Below the pieces are notes generated by a model. It ran no database searches and was not told the origin of the DNA. It was given only the letters and a program-made list of their open reading frames with translations. Made by a program: the position numbers and the translations under genes. From the NCBI GenBank assembly GCA_938743325.2, contig OW568878.1:663241-727240 (forward strand): 64,000 nucleotides of DNA, written 5' to 3'. Below are positions 8,619 to 20,769 of the stretch, one piece after another; the stretch's first letter is position 1, and each line of letters opens with the position of its first letter. This DNA is from Pycnococcus provasolii (lineage: Eukaryota > Chlorophyta > Pseudoscourfieldiophyceae > Pseudoscourfieldiales > Pycnococcaceae).

Positions 8619-11600
8619 TCAGTACCCACCATACATTTGTTGCTGCTGCTGAGCAGCTTGGTAAGCCGCCATCTGGTCGGGAGGGATGCCCTGACCAGGT
8701 GCGGCTGGCAATGCAGGAGGTAGCAAGCTCGCGTACATGTTTGCCTGTGCCGCCTGCGCCTTTGCCTCCTCCTCCGCCGTCGTCTCGGCATTCGCGCGAT
8801 CCTTCTTCTCCTGCACGAGATTTTCCACCTTGTTGCTGTACTCGCGCACAAACTGGATCACAAACGGCATCACGTACTCCATCATGCCGTTCATCCACGC
8901 AAGCTCCAGCGCCACGTCCGGCTTGATCAGTTCGTAGCACGTGAACAGGCACGCGGCGAAGCACTCCGGCTTCTTCTCGTCGGTGAAGAACTGCAGCAGC
9001 TCGAGCGCAAGGTCCGACTCGCCACTCTGCGCCGCCGTCTCCATCGCGTCCTTGTACAGCTTGTCCTTCCTCTGCAGATCCATCGCCTGCCGCCATCGAA
9101 GGTTCTTAACATACAGGTGAGCGGCAATCCGCCGGAACTCCAGCAGCTCCATCTTTTCCACGCGATGAGCGAGCGCAAGCGCGTCGAAGCTGTCGAAGCT
9201 GTCGATGCTCTGCCTCAATCCCTCGAAGTCCTCCTCCTCGATGCAAAGTTCGTTGATGGCGTCGTTCACCGCCACCAGGTTGCTCGGCTGCACGCTCTCC
9301 AAGTACGGCCGAATCAAAGGCAGCTGGCCTGCGCGCCGCATCAGGTCCACGACGCGCGCGTGGTCGAGGCGCGGCTTGAGCACCTCGAGCAAGTCTGTCA
9401 GGGTGTCAGGGTGCTCGTCGAGGTAGAAGTTCAGCGCCTTGTAGTACAGCTCGTTGTTCGCAACCTTCACCATGACGTCCTTGAACGCGATGTGCTCCCA
9501 CGCTGTCGTGCTGTGCTGCATCATCACGTTCGCGGCGTTGTCGTGCTCGTCGTACGACACGTACAGGTACGCGAGCGCCTTCCAGTGCCGCTCCTCCTCG
9601 CACGTCCTGATAAGCTTGGGGATGTTCAGCTTGTTGGCGAACAGCTTCAGATGCTCCATGAGCTTCTCCTCCTTGTAGCGCGCGTACAAGATGCCGAGCT
9701 CCGTGTAGATCCCCATGTGAGCACGCTCGAGTCCAAGTCCCGCCTCCATCAGAGACAGCAGCTCGTCAAACTTGCCCGCACGCTGGTAGTACTCGCTCAC
9801 CTCCTCGAGCTCGTCAGCCTGCACGATGATGCTCAGACCGCAGAGCTGCGCGAGGCGGAACTCGCCCTCGTCCACGCACGCGAAGCACACCTCCTTCCAT
9901 GTCTTGGGGCTGTTCGCCTTGCGTGCGGCATCCACAGCCGCCTGGAACTGGTGAAGCTTGACGAGAGTGCTCGCGAGGCGACCCCAGTTGGACACCGACT
10001 GGTACAGCAGCTTCGCCGCCTCGAACAGGCCCTCGTCGAAGCACCGGTCTCCCACGCTGGCGATGTTCGCGGCGTTCGGGCCGCTGATGAACTCCTCCAG
10101 AGGTCCATACTGGTTCGTGTGGGCGAAGCTGTACGCGAGCTCCGTGTCCACGTGGCTCTCCTTCACGCCCTTCTTGCGAACCATCTGCAGGTACTTCACC
10201 ATGTCGTCGTAGCAGCCCGCACGGCGTGCCGCGGCAATCACCTCCGTGGATGCCGAGTGGTCGTTCGCGCGGATGTAGCTGGCAATGGCGTCGGGAACGG
10301 TGTTCGCAAGAAGCTGCGCGGCAGCAAGCTCGCTCCACACCTTCGGCTCATCCACCTTGGTGGCAAACTCGTGAGCACGCTCGATCGTCTCGACATTCTC
10401 GAGCAGCACCTTCACCGCGAGCTCGTTCAGCTGGAACTTGCGGTAAATGGCGAACGCCTCCTCGTACAGCTCGCTGCCCACGGCAATCTCTCCCACCGCC
10501 GGACCGTCGAACGCGTCGAGGCGGTTGATGTAGTCCATGACGCGCGTCTTGTCCGCCTTGATGGCGGTGAGAATGAGCAGGTTCTGCAGGTTCGGATTCC
10601 CGCTGAAGGAGCTGTTCTGCAGCACAATCTTCTCCAGAAGCTCAATCAGCTCGTTCGGCAGCTCCGCCGTCATGAAAGCTTTGACCGTGATGCTCACCTG
10701 CTCCGGGTTCTTCGACTCAGGAAGCGCGGTGGACACCACCTGGTCAATCAGCTGGCGGCGGAACTGGTTCTCAGGATCGAGCACGAGCGCCCACAGCTCC
10801 GGGTTCATGCGCTCCACCACGTAGCGGCTCTGGAGCTTGAACAGGCTGTTGCGGTTCGTCACGTCCACGAGCTCCTCGTCGCACTCGCCACGCTTGTAAG
10901 CGACGCACGCCAGCGTGGGATCGCGCTTCTCGCAGTACTTGCCAACGATGCGGCTGTCGTAGTGCGGGTTGGTGGTAAGGAAGTGCTCGGGATTGTTGTT
11001 CGCGTCGATCGTGATCTTGCCAAGCGCGTTGTGCACGTGCGAGTCGGCGGATCCCTCCTGCACGAGCTGCTCCAGAAAAGCGCTGAGCAGCTTGAGGCGG
11101 TTGCGCTTCTCCACCTCATCGCACAGCGGCTCGATGGGCAGAAGACTGCGCACGGACAGGATGAGGTTGGTGATGAAGCTCTCGTCGCACTCGCAGTCGA
11201 GAAGCGCACCGACGACCATGGGTGCATTTGCGGGGTTCACCTTCTGCACGTACCCCTCGATGTAGCGCATCATGCTGTTGTCGTACAGGTACTTGGTGAG
11301 GTCCGCGACGAATCCGAAGCGATCGCACACGTTGATCAGCGGGCGCGCGTCCGGCAGCTTCGCCTCCATCAGGAACACCTTCGCCTTCTCCGGGTCGAAC
11401 ATGCTCGACTCGCGCGTCACGCGCTCAACCTCCTTCACCTGCCCCGTCTTGGCTGCCGCCTCGATGTACTTGAAGTGCACGTCGGGGTTCTCGCTGGTGT
11501 TGATCAGGCTGCCGAGGTAGAAGTACAGGCCCTCGTTGTTCTTGAACTCCTCGAGCAGCGCGATGATCTTCTCCGCGCCAATCTGCTCGGTGTACTCCTT

Positions 11601-14323
11601 GCCCACGTTCACGACGAGCTGCAGATTCTGGCGAGCGTTCACCTGCATCAGCTCGCGCAGGCACTCGAGCGCCCACTCGGGCGACAGGCCGCCAAAGTAC
11701 TGCAGAAGCGCCTGCGGGTCCATGGCGTGCGTGTTGACGACGACGCGCTTGACGTCGCTGAGGTCGGTGTAGTGCTGCAGAGCACGCATGTACAGCCCAG
11801 CCTTCTCGCAAAGCTGCGCGATGCGCGGGCGATCGTAGTGCGTGAACATGCTGTTGGCCAGGATGGCGTCCGCGACGTTGGGGAACGTGACGAGGTTGAT
11901 CTCGAGCACCTTCGTCTGCAGCATGGCGTGCTCCGCAAGATCCGGCTTCAGCACGTCGAGCAGGAAGCTCGTCGCCTCGCGGATCATGTTGCGCTGCAGG
12001 AAGAGGTCGGTGATGGCGTTGTAGTCGAGCGGCGGCGGCGTCATGTTCGCAACCTTGATGGCGAGATTCACGGCGCCCTGCGGGTTATTCATCATCATGC
12101 TCTGCAGCAGGAACAGGTAGTCGGGCTTCTGTCCGCTCTGCTCGCTGTAAGCGACGAGCGCGTCGATGTCGCCCTTCTCCGCCATGCCAGCGAGCGCCTT
12201 CTGCGACGCGCCGCACTTCGTGTAGATCTGCTGCGCCATGTCGGAGTCGCCGGCAGCCTTGACCATGTCCCCGAGCTCCTCAGACGGCTCGAGCTTGTTC
12301 TCCCTGAACCACGTGTCGAGCAGCTGCTTCTTGTTCTGCGCGAGCACGAGCCGCGCGAGCTCGACCGACTCGAAGGCGTTCAGCGCACCCTTCGTCAGCA
12401 GCGTGCCAAAGTACTGCAGCAGAGGGCTCGTCTGACCTTGCGGCGCCTGCACCTGCTGGAATCGGCCAACCGTCTCGCGCGTGCGCAACGATCCCTGCGG
12501 CGACTCAGCCGCCATTTCCGCCGCCTCCTTGTACTGCCCCATGGCCATGAGCTGCTCAAACTTCTGCGTGATGAGCGACTCTGCGCCGGGCAGGTTTCCG
12601 CGCCGTGCCATCGACATGGCAAGGTCGAGGTTCTTCAGCTGCGTGGAGACGAACGGAACCATGGCCTGCGTGTTCACCGTGCACTCGATCACCTGCCCGC
12701 CGCGATTGATGGCCAGGAACCCGCCCGACGTCGGCGCGTCGCAGCACGTGAAGATGGGATCGCTGGAGATGCGGTTGCGGTACACGGCTGACGCCGTCTC
12801 GAGGTCGTACACGAACAGCAGACCGAGCTTGGTGATGACGTACACGAGCCCGTACTTCTCGCTGATCTGCATGGCGACGGGGAAGTCGTCGGCAAACTCC
12901 TGCGGGAAGAACAGGTCCGCCTGCTTCTTGGCGAACGGCTGCTTGCCGGGCTGCGCGCCGAGCTCGATGACGTGCATCTTGCTGTTGAGCTGCCCACCCG
13001 CGACGGACTTGGTGGCGAACGCGATCACGATGCTCTCCTCGGTGTTGCCTGGCACCTTGACGCGGCTGAATGCCGCGGCGTGCGCCTCGAGTGCCTGGCT
13101 GCGCTGCTGCTCAACGCTGTAGAGCTGCATGAATCCCTTGGCAAGCTGCGGCCGTTCCGGCGCGCCAGGCGCGATGCCGATGAGCACGAGCCACTTTCCA
13201 TCCTTGTCAGCCTTGTACTGGATGATCTGGCTTCCGTTGAGGTTTGCGGCACGGTCGAACATCTTCACAGGTTCCGCCGTTCCGTCCATGGACCAGTGGT
13301 ACACCGCCGTGGCGGTGACGAGGCCGAGCGTGCTCTCGTTCACCCACTTCCAGAAGACGACGGACTCGGTCATCTGCACGCTCTTCATCTTGGACTTGAG
13401 TTCCATGTTAAAGATCTGCAGGTGGTCCTGCGTGGTTCCCTGCACAGCAGCCTTGAGCGCGATCACCTTAGAGGTGGGGTGCATGAGAGCGCTGTCTGCG
13501 GTGATGGGTCGTCGCATAGGCTGCGATGGGTTGCCCGTCTCGACGATCACCACCATGTTCCCACCGGCACCTCCCGTCTCACGAACGCAGACGTACTTCT
13601 CCGACTGCAGCGTGACGTGCGTGAACGCGATGAACTGCTGCTGGATGCCGAGGTTGGGGAGCTGAGGTGCGTGGTGGTTGTTTGGGTGTTTGTTTGTTTT
13701 GGTGTGTGTGTGTGTGTGTGTGTGTGGTGGGAGGCGTTTTGATGTGGTGAGTATATTCTGTTCTGTGTGATGTGTATTCTTAAGCGTTAAGCGTTCCAGG
13801 GGTAACGGTCGACAACACGCGTGTATCCTTCGAACGGATGGATGGGTGGACGTTGTTTTGTTTGCCAAAAGGTGCTTCGTCGTCTGATTTCTTAGAAACA
13901 GGCGTGACCGTTGATGAAACATACACCGTCGACGATGTCGCGACCAAAAAGACGCCTTGTTTGCTTCCAAGCGACGGCAAAACGAGTTGCACCACGTGCA
14001 AGAAGTCGCTCCGCGATATATCGCAAACACCTCTTCCCCCCCAAAAAACGACTTCCACTCCACTCCACATATTCTCCATGGGACCCGTTCACGCAAGGGG
14101 GGAGGAACGCAACGCACGCATGCATATGAGCAGAAAAGAGCAGAATCAAAGCACCCACCCATCAAACAAACCACCCACCATGAATCCAACCAACCACAAG
14201 GAAACCAACCAACCAACACAAACAACGATACACACGATACACACCCATGATACGTACCGAGAGCACCTCCTTCATGGCGATGGGCGCCGCTGCACCCACC
14301 ACTCCTCCTGCACCCGCCGACAT
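8619..14323 (-). CDS. CHC: Clathrin heavy chain
   Basis: Two exons give about 1702 residues, the normal family length. Exon 1 (14323-14258, 22 codons) encodes [20 protein letters not shown], matching the API-x-MKE start of plant clathrin. It joins in phase 0 to exon 2 (13661-8619), which begins [20 protein letters not shown]. The N-terminal beta-propeller shows [27 protein letters not shown] and VYHWSMDG. Many CHCR/alpha-zigzag leg repeats follow, then a Gln-rich, Tyr-ended tail near the trimerisation region. Clathrin coats vesicles at the trans-Golgi and plasma membrane. The open frame extends upstream through the intron only by chance. It is the longest and most certain gene in the window. 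Confidence 0.97.
13662..14257 (-). other. Intron in the clathrin heavy chain gene
   Basis: 596 bases, donor GTACGT at 14257, acceptor CCTCAG ending at 13662. It lies between MKEVLS and LPNLGI, where homologues read continuously. Near the acceptor on the minus strand is a long (CA)n tract (plus strand TG repeat at about 13701-13726). Chance open frames cross it. Confidence 0.9.
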
Positions 14324-16084
14324 GGTCCTAACAAAGACAGAAACGACGGAGACGGAAAGACGAACGAACAAAGGGGCGTGCGTGCCCTGTCTTTGTGTGC
14401 GGATGACGGACGAACGAAAGCGCCTTTCCGGAGGGCGAGCGAAGCAGGTTCGTTTTGTCCTCTAAGGGGGAGGGGCGAAGCAGCGAGAAGCCCAAAAGAA
14501 GTAGGAAAGAACCTCCTCGGGCTGTCGGGCAGTAGGGTACAGTACGGGAAAGAAAGGCGTTAGGTTAGGGTTCCCATTCTTTCGGGGTTTCGTTCCTTTC
14601 CGTGGGAGAATAGGTGAGGGCCTGAGGGGACAGGTGGTGGGCTCCCAGGGGTCGTTCTCGTCGTCGCCTTTTTTTCCCCCCTGTTGCCATTTTGGGATCC
14701 GTCCCAGACCTTTTCCCATTCGGGTTTGGGGGGATTGTTTTGTTTAGGGTTTGGGGGACGGAAAACCCTAGCTAGCTTTTTTAATTTTTATACCTTTCTG
14801 ATTCGTTGGAAGAGTCGTTTCCTGACACACGCCACGCCTTCAAGAAACGCACCTTCAAGTATAGGTACTGTACAGTACTACGGTAAATGAAAAAGATGCT
14901 GTCTTGTTTGGTGGGGATCGACGTGCTTATCTTCCCGTTCTTTCTCCTGGTATTCCAGACCTCTACAACCTGAAGTCGTTCATCGTCTTCGTGGCTTTTT
15001 TTTCGTGTGAGCGGAACTGATTGGCTTTTCCTTCCCTTTCATGAGTTTCAGCCATTGCAAGCAGACGACGGATCCGGCGCATGGCATGGCGGAGAAAACC
15101 CTAAAACCTTTTTTTTTTTTCTCGTGGTTGTTTCGTTCGGTTTCCATCCCTTCGCTCTCCTCCACGTGATGAGGCTTTGTCGTGAGCCTCGCCGTGATGA
15201 GGGCAACTGTGAGGGGCAAAACCAAGAGTGAAAGAACCAAACCAACGATTGGCGGAATATTATTGGCTGGAAAGGAAGGCCAACAAAAGAATGCAGGCCG
15301 CAGGCGTGTGCCCCCCCCATACTTACCACCAAAAGAGGCTCTGCAAAAGGGCAGCAAGGCGCATGCCTATTGCCTAAAACCAAGGGCAACCCAGATAAGG
15401 TCGACGAAAATCCGAAGCAGGTTCCTAAGAGTAAAAGCAAGGGGTTGCACGGACCATCAAGCTGATGATCAATAGTCTATTATGGTCCAGAATTCCAGAT
15501 ACATAACAAAACCCATCGCCAAAACACCAATCGCCCCGTCGCTAAGGTACGTACTTCGAAGGCGGTAGTTTAGGTCGGCGGGTGTCTCATTTTTGTGTTT
15601 TTGGCTTCGAAGTGCGACACCCGACCTAAACTACCGTCTACGAAGTTGACGCTTCGAAGTGAAGTGTCGGCCCAGTGATTTTTGGCTTCGAAGGCAAGCT
15701 AAAAACACAAAATTTTCAGGATTTTTTTGAGGTTATTTTTTACATAGGGTACACCGACGCCAGGTCTGCGCCCAGACAGCCAGGGAACTGGGAGGGGAGC
15801 GAGCGGTGGGAGTGGGCACACGTCGCTAAGAACTACTCTTAGCTCATACTTACAGTACCCCTATCGGATAGGTATGACACGCCGGTGACCTCACTCCCTC
15901 CCTCAACCAGGCCAGGCCAAGGCGCGGCGGCGGCGGCGGCGGGACCCCTCTTGCCTCGGCCTCGGCCTCTGGAACTTCCCCCTCCGGCACCTGCTCCTCA
16001 ACTACTTGCCTTGCTTGGGCTACGTCACCTTTCATTCTTCGTTTATTTTTATTTTTCCTCCTTTTGTGCTTAAACTAACTAAAT
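14324..16084. other. Long intergenic region upstream of clathrin; no gene recognised
   Basis: 1.76 kb between two divergent genes. It contains a short GTTAGGTTAGGG telomere-like patch (14561), the TTCGGGGTTT motif (14581), related GGGTTTGGGG patches (14710-14760), homopolymer runs, a hairpin element at 15553-15646 with nearby TTCGAAG words, and a CGG-rich stretch at 15920-15940. Open frames are short, begin with non-ATG codons or look like low-complexity DNA. Confidence 0.6.
15553..15646. repeat. Imperfect inverted repeat (about 31-34 bp arms)
   Basis: Left arm 15553-15586 begins ACTTCGAAGGCGGTAGTTTA; right arm 15616-15646 is nearly its reverse complement. A perfect core pairs GGTAGTTTAGGTCG with CGACCTAAACTACC; three extra bases bulge in the left arm, and GTGTC pairs with GACAC. 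The loop is about 29 bases and T-rich. More TTCGAAG words follow at 15651 and in 15685-15692. Confidence 0.85.
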
Positions 16085-17573
16085 ATGGCTCTCTCTTTGT
16101 TTCTTTGCTTACTTGTGCTCTCCTACTCACCCTCTGCTCTTGCGCAGCTGCAGTTCGAAACGTCGGCCGGTGCTTCTTTCCAGCTCGACGCGAAAGGGTG
16201 CGTGTCGAAATACGCCGAGAAAACCAACTACTTTCCGGACGAACGACGACTCGTCGCCACCGGTGACGCGACGGTGGACGGAAACAAGGGAACGACGTCC
16301 ACAGTCACGGTGGCCAAGGACTTCAGCGTGCAGTACTTCGACACGTTCAAGGTGCTCCGCAACCACAAGGACAACAAGACGTACGTCCTGCACCAGTGCG
16401 GAACGCCGGAAATCACGAAGGACCTGCTTCCCGAACACGCCAAGGATGCGCCCGTGTTCTCGACGCCCGCGCAGGCGTGGTCAACGGCACTCACGAGCCC
16501 GCTCGTCTTCCTCGACATGCTCGGACTCAACCATTTAGCGGACGTCGTGGACATGACGTACGTCACGTCGCCGTGCCTTCACAAGCTTGCCAAGTGCTCG
16601 AGCAAGGACGAGTTTGGACATACGCACATAGCCTCGAATAGTCCGGGATTCAAGGCGAACATCACCGAAGGGGACAGCGAGGTGCACTTCATCGACGCGT
16701 GGGGAACCGGCAAGACGGAGAGCTCCAAGGATGTCTCGTTCGACGCGACGTCGGACCCGGGAATTCTCAACCCACTCCTCGCTCGCGCGGAGTGGGTCAA
16801 GTTCGTTGCCGTCTTCTTCAACGCGGAGCCTCTCGCGAACACCGTCTTCGACGGCATTCAGCGCCGACTCAACGACGTCTCGAAGCTGTCGAAGGGCGAC
16901 AACGCCTCGCCTAAGCAGGTTGCCTTTGTGGCGTACAACGGCGGGTACAAGTCTGAGACTAACCCGGAGTGGAACTCGCCAGCGTCGTGGGTCATCGACA
17001 ATGCCGAGTACAAGATGGATACCATCAAGCTCGCCGGCGCGACTGCGTACAGCGAGGACAAGAAGCAGTCGTTTCCTAATGCCACGGGCGTCAAGGAGGC
17101 GCTTAAGGGTGTGGACTGCGTGATTGACGAGACGTACGCGCTGGACCCGCTCACGTACAACGTGACTTATATAGAGGTCGAACTTAGCCACTTCCTGGCT
17201 AAGTTCGACCTCGAACTCGAGGGCGCCGATCTAAGCGACTACCCCTTCCTCGCGAACAAGTGCGTGATTCGCCTTGACAAGCGCCTGGGCGAGACGGAGG
17301 GGGGCGTTGGCATGGACTGGTTCGAGAGCGCGGTTGGGCACCCGGACATTGTCGTCAAGGACCTCGTGTCGCTGATCCACGACGGTGCGGTTAGCGCCGA
17401 CTACAAGGCGAGGTACATGCGTAATATCGCGAAGGGTGAGGTGCCATTCGTAACTTCGCCCGAAGATTGCGAGGATCCGGAGTCTGTGTGTACCAAGGCT
17501 GGTCACGACGACGACCACGACCACGACCACGATCACACGACGACGAAGGCTATGGCTCACAGCGATCACGACG

Positions 17574-17611
<38 letters not shown>

Positions 17612-17767
17612 ACGACGACGACGACGGCGGCAGCGAAGCCGACGACGACGGCGGCGGCGGCAGCGAAGCCGACGACGACGACGAAGACTACAGAGAAGTC
17701 CAGCTCGGTGCGCGTATCGCCGTTTGTTTTTGTGGCGGGAGCCGCCGTTGTGGCGCTACTCCAGTAG
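16085..17767 (+). CDS. Secreted substrate-binding-like protein with His/Asp-rich tail and GPI-type C-terminus
   Basis: 560 residues. A signal peptide (MALSLFLCLLVLSYSPSALA) leads into a body with FSVQYFDTFKVLRNH, KTYVLHQCGTPEI, TSPLVFLDMLGL and TYVTSPCLHKLAKC. This pattern resembles eukaryotic secreted relatives of type III periplasmic binding proteins (the TroA/BtuF fold used for iron chelates, cobalamin or metals). Near residues 475-520 are two His/Asp clusters (DDDHDHDHDH and a longer one) joined by Thr/Ala/Pro-rich stretches. The last 18 residues are hydrophobic after a Ser/Thr-rich region, as in GPI-anchored proteins. I infer a cell-surface protein that captures a metal or metal complex. 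Family membership comes from motif recall and should be tested by profile search. Confidence 0.65.
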
Positions 17768-18894
17768 ACCTTTTAGGTGTGCTCGAGATGGTTTGGACAA
17801 GAAGCAGAGCTCGTCAAGTGAAGGAGCTGAACGCAAGGGGAGATTGATAATAAGTTAAAAAGATATAGATATATTATTCATGCATGCATTACGTTGATAT
17901 TTAAGTTGATAAAAAATAATAAATAAAATGAAAGTAAACGAATCTCTATTTTATATTCATATACATACTCTGAACCTTAACCAGACTTAAACTAACTATA
18001 TGTCTCTACATATATGTATAACGATCGGTTCCTATTTGAAAACACCTGCACGAAGATTGAACTTCAGCCACGTATGTATCTTAGATGATGAAACTTGACA
18101 GGGGAAGTCTGCACGTCCGAGGCCCCTAAACTTAACATCTATCTGTGAGTCTGTGACCGTGACCGGTTCTTCGAGACCTACATACCCGGTATGTTACCGT
18201 CCCTCCCCAGTACATAAAGGCTAGAGGCCCTCCCCTATCATCGGAACAGCCGGAAGTCGGGGCCCCCCCAGTCTTTGTGCTAGGGTACGTCCTACCGTAC
18301 GGTTTATGGGCAAGGCGATCGCCCTCCTTCCTTCCTACGATAGTACTACCCGGGTACGGTACATACCTATGAGAATCCCTTGCCTGCGCTAATCCTGCGG
18401 CCGAGTCCCGAGTCCCTGCCTGCCTGCGGCGTGCGCTACTTCCCTCCCTCGATCCCAATCCCAAGGCTGCAAGGGGAGATTGCTCTGATCGCGGAACGAA
18501 ATGATCCCAAGAAATCACAAGCCCTGGCGTTGTGGGATCCCGGGATGGGAGGAGTGATTATCACTCAGTGATACACCCTTCCCTCGGACTGTCGGATGGG
18601 CGTATCACAACGGCTGATGAGTGATTATAAGCCTGTTCTCGTTCGCTGTTCTTTGGGGCCATCAATGGCAGAATGGGCAGGGCAGGTGATGGGCAGGCCC
18701 ACCATCACTGTCACTGAGGCCTGCCCTTGGGAAATAAATGGGCATGCCTCATCAAAGCCTTCTCTCCTCAAAGTGCCTTCTCGTCAACGTGCTTGCCTGT
18801 CCTGTGGCCTGTGGTAATAATAATAAGGGTAAGTTCCCCTTCGGCCTTCCCTTCGCCCTCCCTTCCCATCAGCTTCTTGGTGAGTAATTGTCTA
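17768..18894. other. Intergenic region, no gene recognised
   Basis: The first 300 bases (17840-18080) are strongly AT-rich, with TATATA and ATGCATGC words. The rest is GC-richer, with several near-palindromes, for example GAGTGATTATCACTC near 18552. The open frames start with non-ATG codons and resemble no protein. Confidence 0.55.
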
Positions 18895-20641
18895 ATGTCG
18901 TCCATGGGCGACGCCTCCTCCGCGTCCTTGCGCACGGGCGGCGGCGGCGTCGTGCGCAAGTCCGTCGGATTCACGCGCGAGTCGCTCAGCAGACAAGGCG
19001 TGCTCGGGGGAGCTCTCGGGGGAGGAGGCTCCATGCTCGGAAACGCCTCAGGCTCCGTTGATGGGCTGTACGGAGGGGGAGGGAGCTTGGACGTGTACGG
19101 AGGAAGCAGAGCGAGCTCGCGCATAGGCTCGAGAGCGGGCATGGCGACGCCGAGCCCGCAGGACGCAGGTCTGAACCGAACGGGACCGGACCTCGCGGTG
19201 TACGGCGTGGGTGAGTCGGGAGGCGCGAACATGGACATCAGCAGACCTGTAAGCCGAGGAAGGCACATCACAGGATCGACGAGAAGAACGGCGGTACGTC
19301 TGTCTCAACGTGACGAATACGCGCAAAGTAGAAAATACAGGCCGCTCACAGGTTGACCCCACCAAACAAACACACACACACAAAACACAGCCTTACCAAG
19401 TGAGCGGTGACGACAGGATGATGGGACGTCCACGCACGGGCGGTGGCACGGGCGGTGGCTACACGTCGTTCGGCAGCGGTGGAAGCAGGCCAGGCACGTC
19501 GTCTGGCCTGGACGGCGTGGGCGTCGGAGGAGGAGTTGGTGGCAGCGGCCTGGCAGGCGGACTCAGTTCCGCACGCCGTGGTCGATCAAGGCAAGGGGCC
19601 GCTCCCGAAACCGTGGAGAGAATGAGCTTAAGCAGAGGTGGTGCGCGTGGCTTGAACGCGCCTTCACCTAGCACCGGAGTTGGCAGGCCAAGCACGCAAG
19701 GGCGGCGCAACGAGTCGCGCGGCGGACGGCGCAGGATGGAGGCGACGAACGTCAGCCTCGAAGACTACCTGCTCGGTCCGACCGGCGATGGAACGGGAGG
19801 AGGCTTCAGCGGTGTCGTTTCCATCGACATACCGGAGGACCCAATCACAAACGAATCGAGCATCGAGGATGGCGACCTGAGCCCGAGCGCGCTGCCGACA
19901 ACTGGCTTTCGCGACGAGTACGGCGGCGAGCTTCTCGCGGTGTCGCGGCACGACCTTCGTCCTGCTACGGCGGCGGTGGATCTCCCCGGAACAAGCAAAT
20001 TTCGCGGCAGCGGTGACTCGTCGACGTCGTCACAGCTCAGTCACGGCCTCGGCGACGACAGCGGCATGTACGGCTACGGAGGCGGCGGCGGCGGCGGCGG
20101 CGGTGGCGGCGCTAGAACGAGAGAGGTGGACCTTAGCTCGCTCAGCGCAGAGCTTTTTTCACCCAAAAAGGTGCCTGCGCCGCGCGGGCGCAGCCTGTCA
20201 GCTCGAATGGCTGGCGAGGATGGAGGGTGGGAGCTGGACCGCCCGCCGAGTCGGCAGAGACCGCCGCCGGAGAACCTGCACTTGTTCGGAATCGGGAAGC
20301 GCATCATGCCGAACAGGTACGGCGCCGCGGCACGCCCGACAACAAGTCACGTCTCCAGTCGCCCAGATCGACCCATGTCTGGACCAAGCATTGGCAGGCC
20401 ACCGACGCGCAACCGCGGCGGCGACGAAGGTGGCGGTGGCGGCGACGCACCTCAAGTGGAGCGGAGGCCGCCAACGAACCATCGGCTGCCGGATGCCAGC
20501 AACGGCTTAGCGCCGGTGCGTGGTCGAAGCCTCGGCGGTAAAAAGGCATCCGACGAGTACCTGTTTCCCGGAACGCGACCTGGCAAACTTCATCAAAAGG
20601 CATTTCGCGACATCTACGCGAGCGATTCGGACGGCGATTGA
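18895..20641 (+). CDS. Glycine/serine/arginine-rich disordered protein (two exons), unknown family
   Basis: Exon 1 (18895-19293, 133 codons) and exon 2 (19391-20641) join in phase 0 to give about 549 residues. The intron begins GTACGT and ends ACACAG. The protein is mostly low complexity: GGGG runs, repeated 'RGRS' and 'SRPGTSS/RPTT/RPPTR' patches, and a poly-Gly run after MYGY near the middle. Possible short linear motifs are KSVGFTRESLSRQGVLGGAL near the start and a conserved-looking C-terminus, LHQKAFRDIYASDSDGD. No domain is recognised. RG/SR-rich composition often occurs in RNA-binding or cytoskeletal linkers, but no function is claimed. The next gene converges, 128 bp away. Confidence 0.6.
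19294..19390 (+). other. Intron in the glycine-rich protein gene
   Basis: 97 bases, GTACGTCTG donor and ACACAG acceptor, after a (CA)n tract. Both flanking frames are open in phase 0, and the unspliced upstream frame stops just beyond the donor, so splicing is required to join the halves. Confidence 0.8.
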
Positions 20642-20769
20642 GTTCAGGATTCAGTAGAATATTCATTCCTTCTTCCCTTTCACCAGTCGTCGGTTCCCAC
20701 TCAGTGCAAGGGTGATGACCTGTTGTATTGATAATGGAAAACACAAAAGGGTACCATTTACAAACTAAT

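Noticed and set aside
9117-12791. A 1224-codon open frame on the plus strand, opposite the clathrin gene
   Set aside because: It lies exactly antisense to a certain clathrin coding sequence; long antisense frames arise from GC-rich third positions. Its sequence is Leu/Val/His/Arg-rich and like no protein.
13662-14225. Upstream extension of the clathrin frame to 14225
   Set aside because: It reads through the intron ([14 protein letters not shown]-type sequence). The API-x-MKE exon with a GTACGT donor gives the proper start.
18132-18518. A 128-codon minus-strand frame
   Set aside because: No protein character; region is full of near-palindromes and lies in a spacer.
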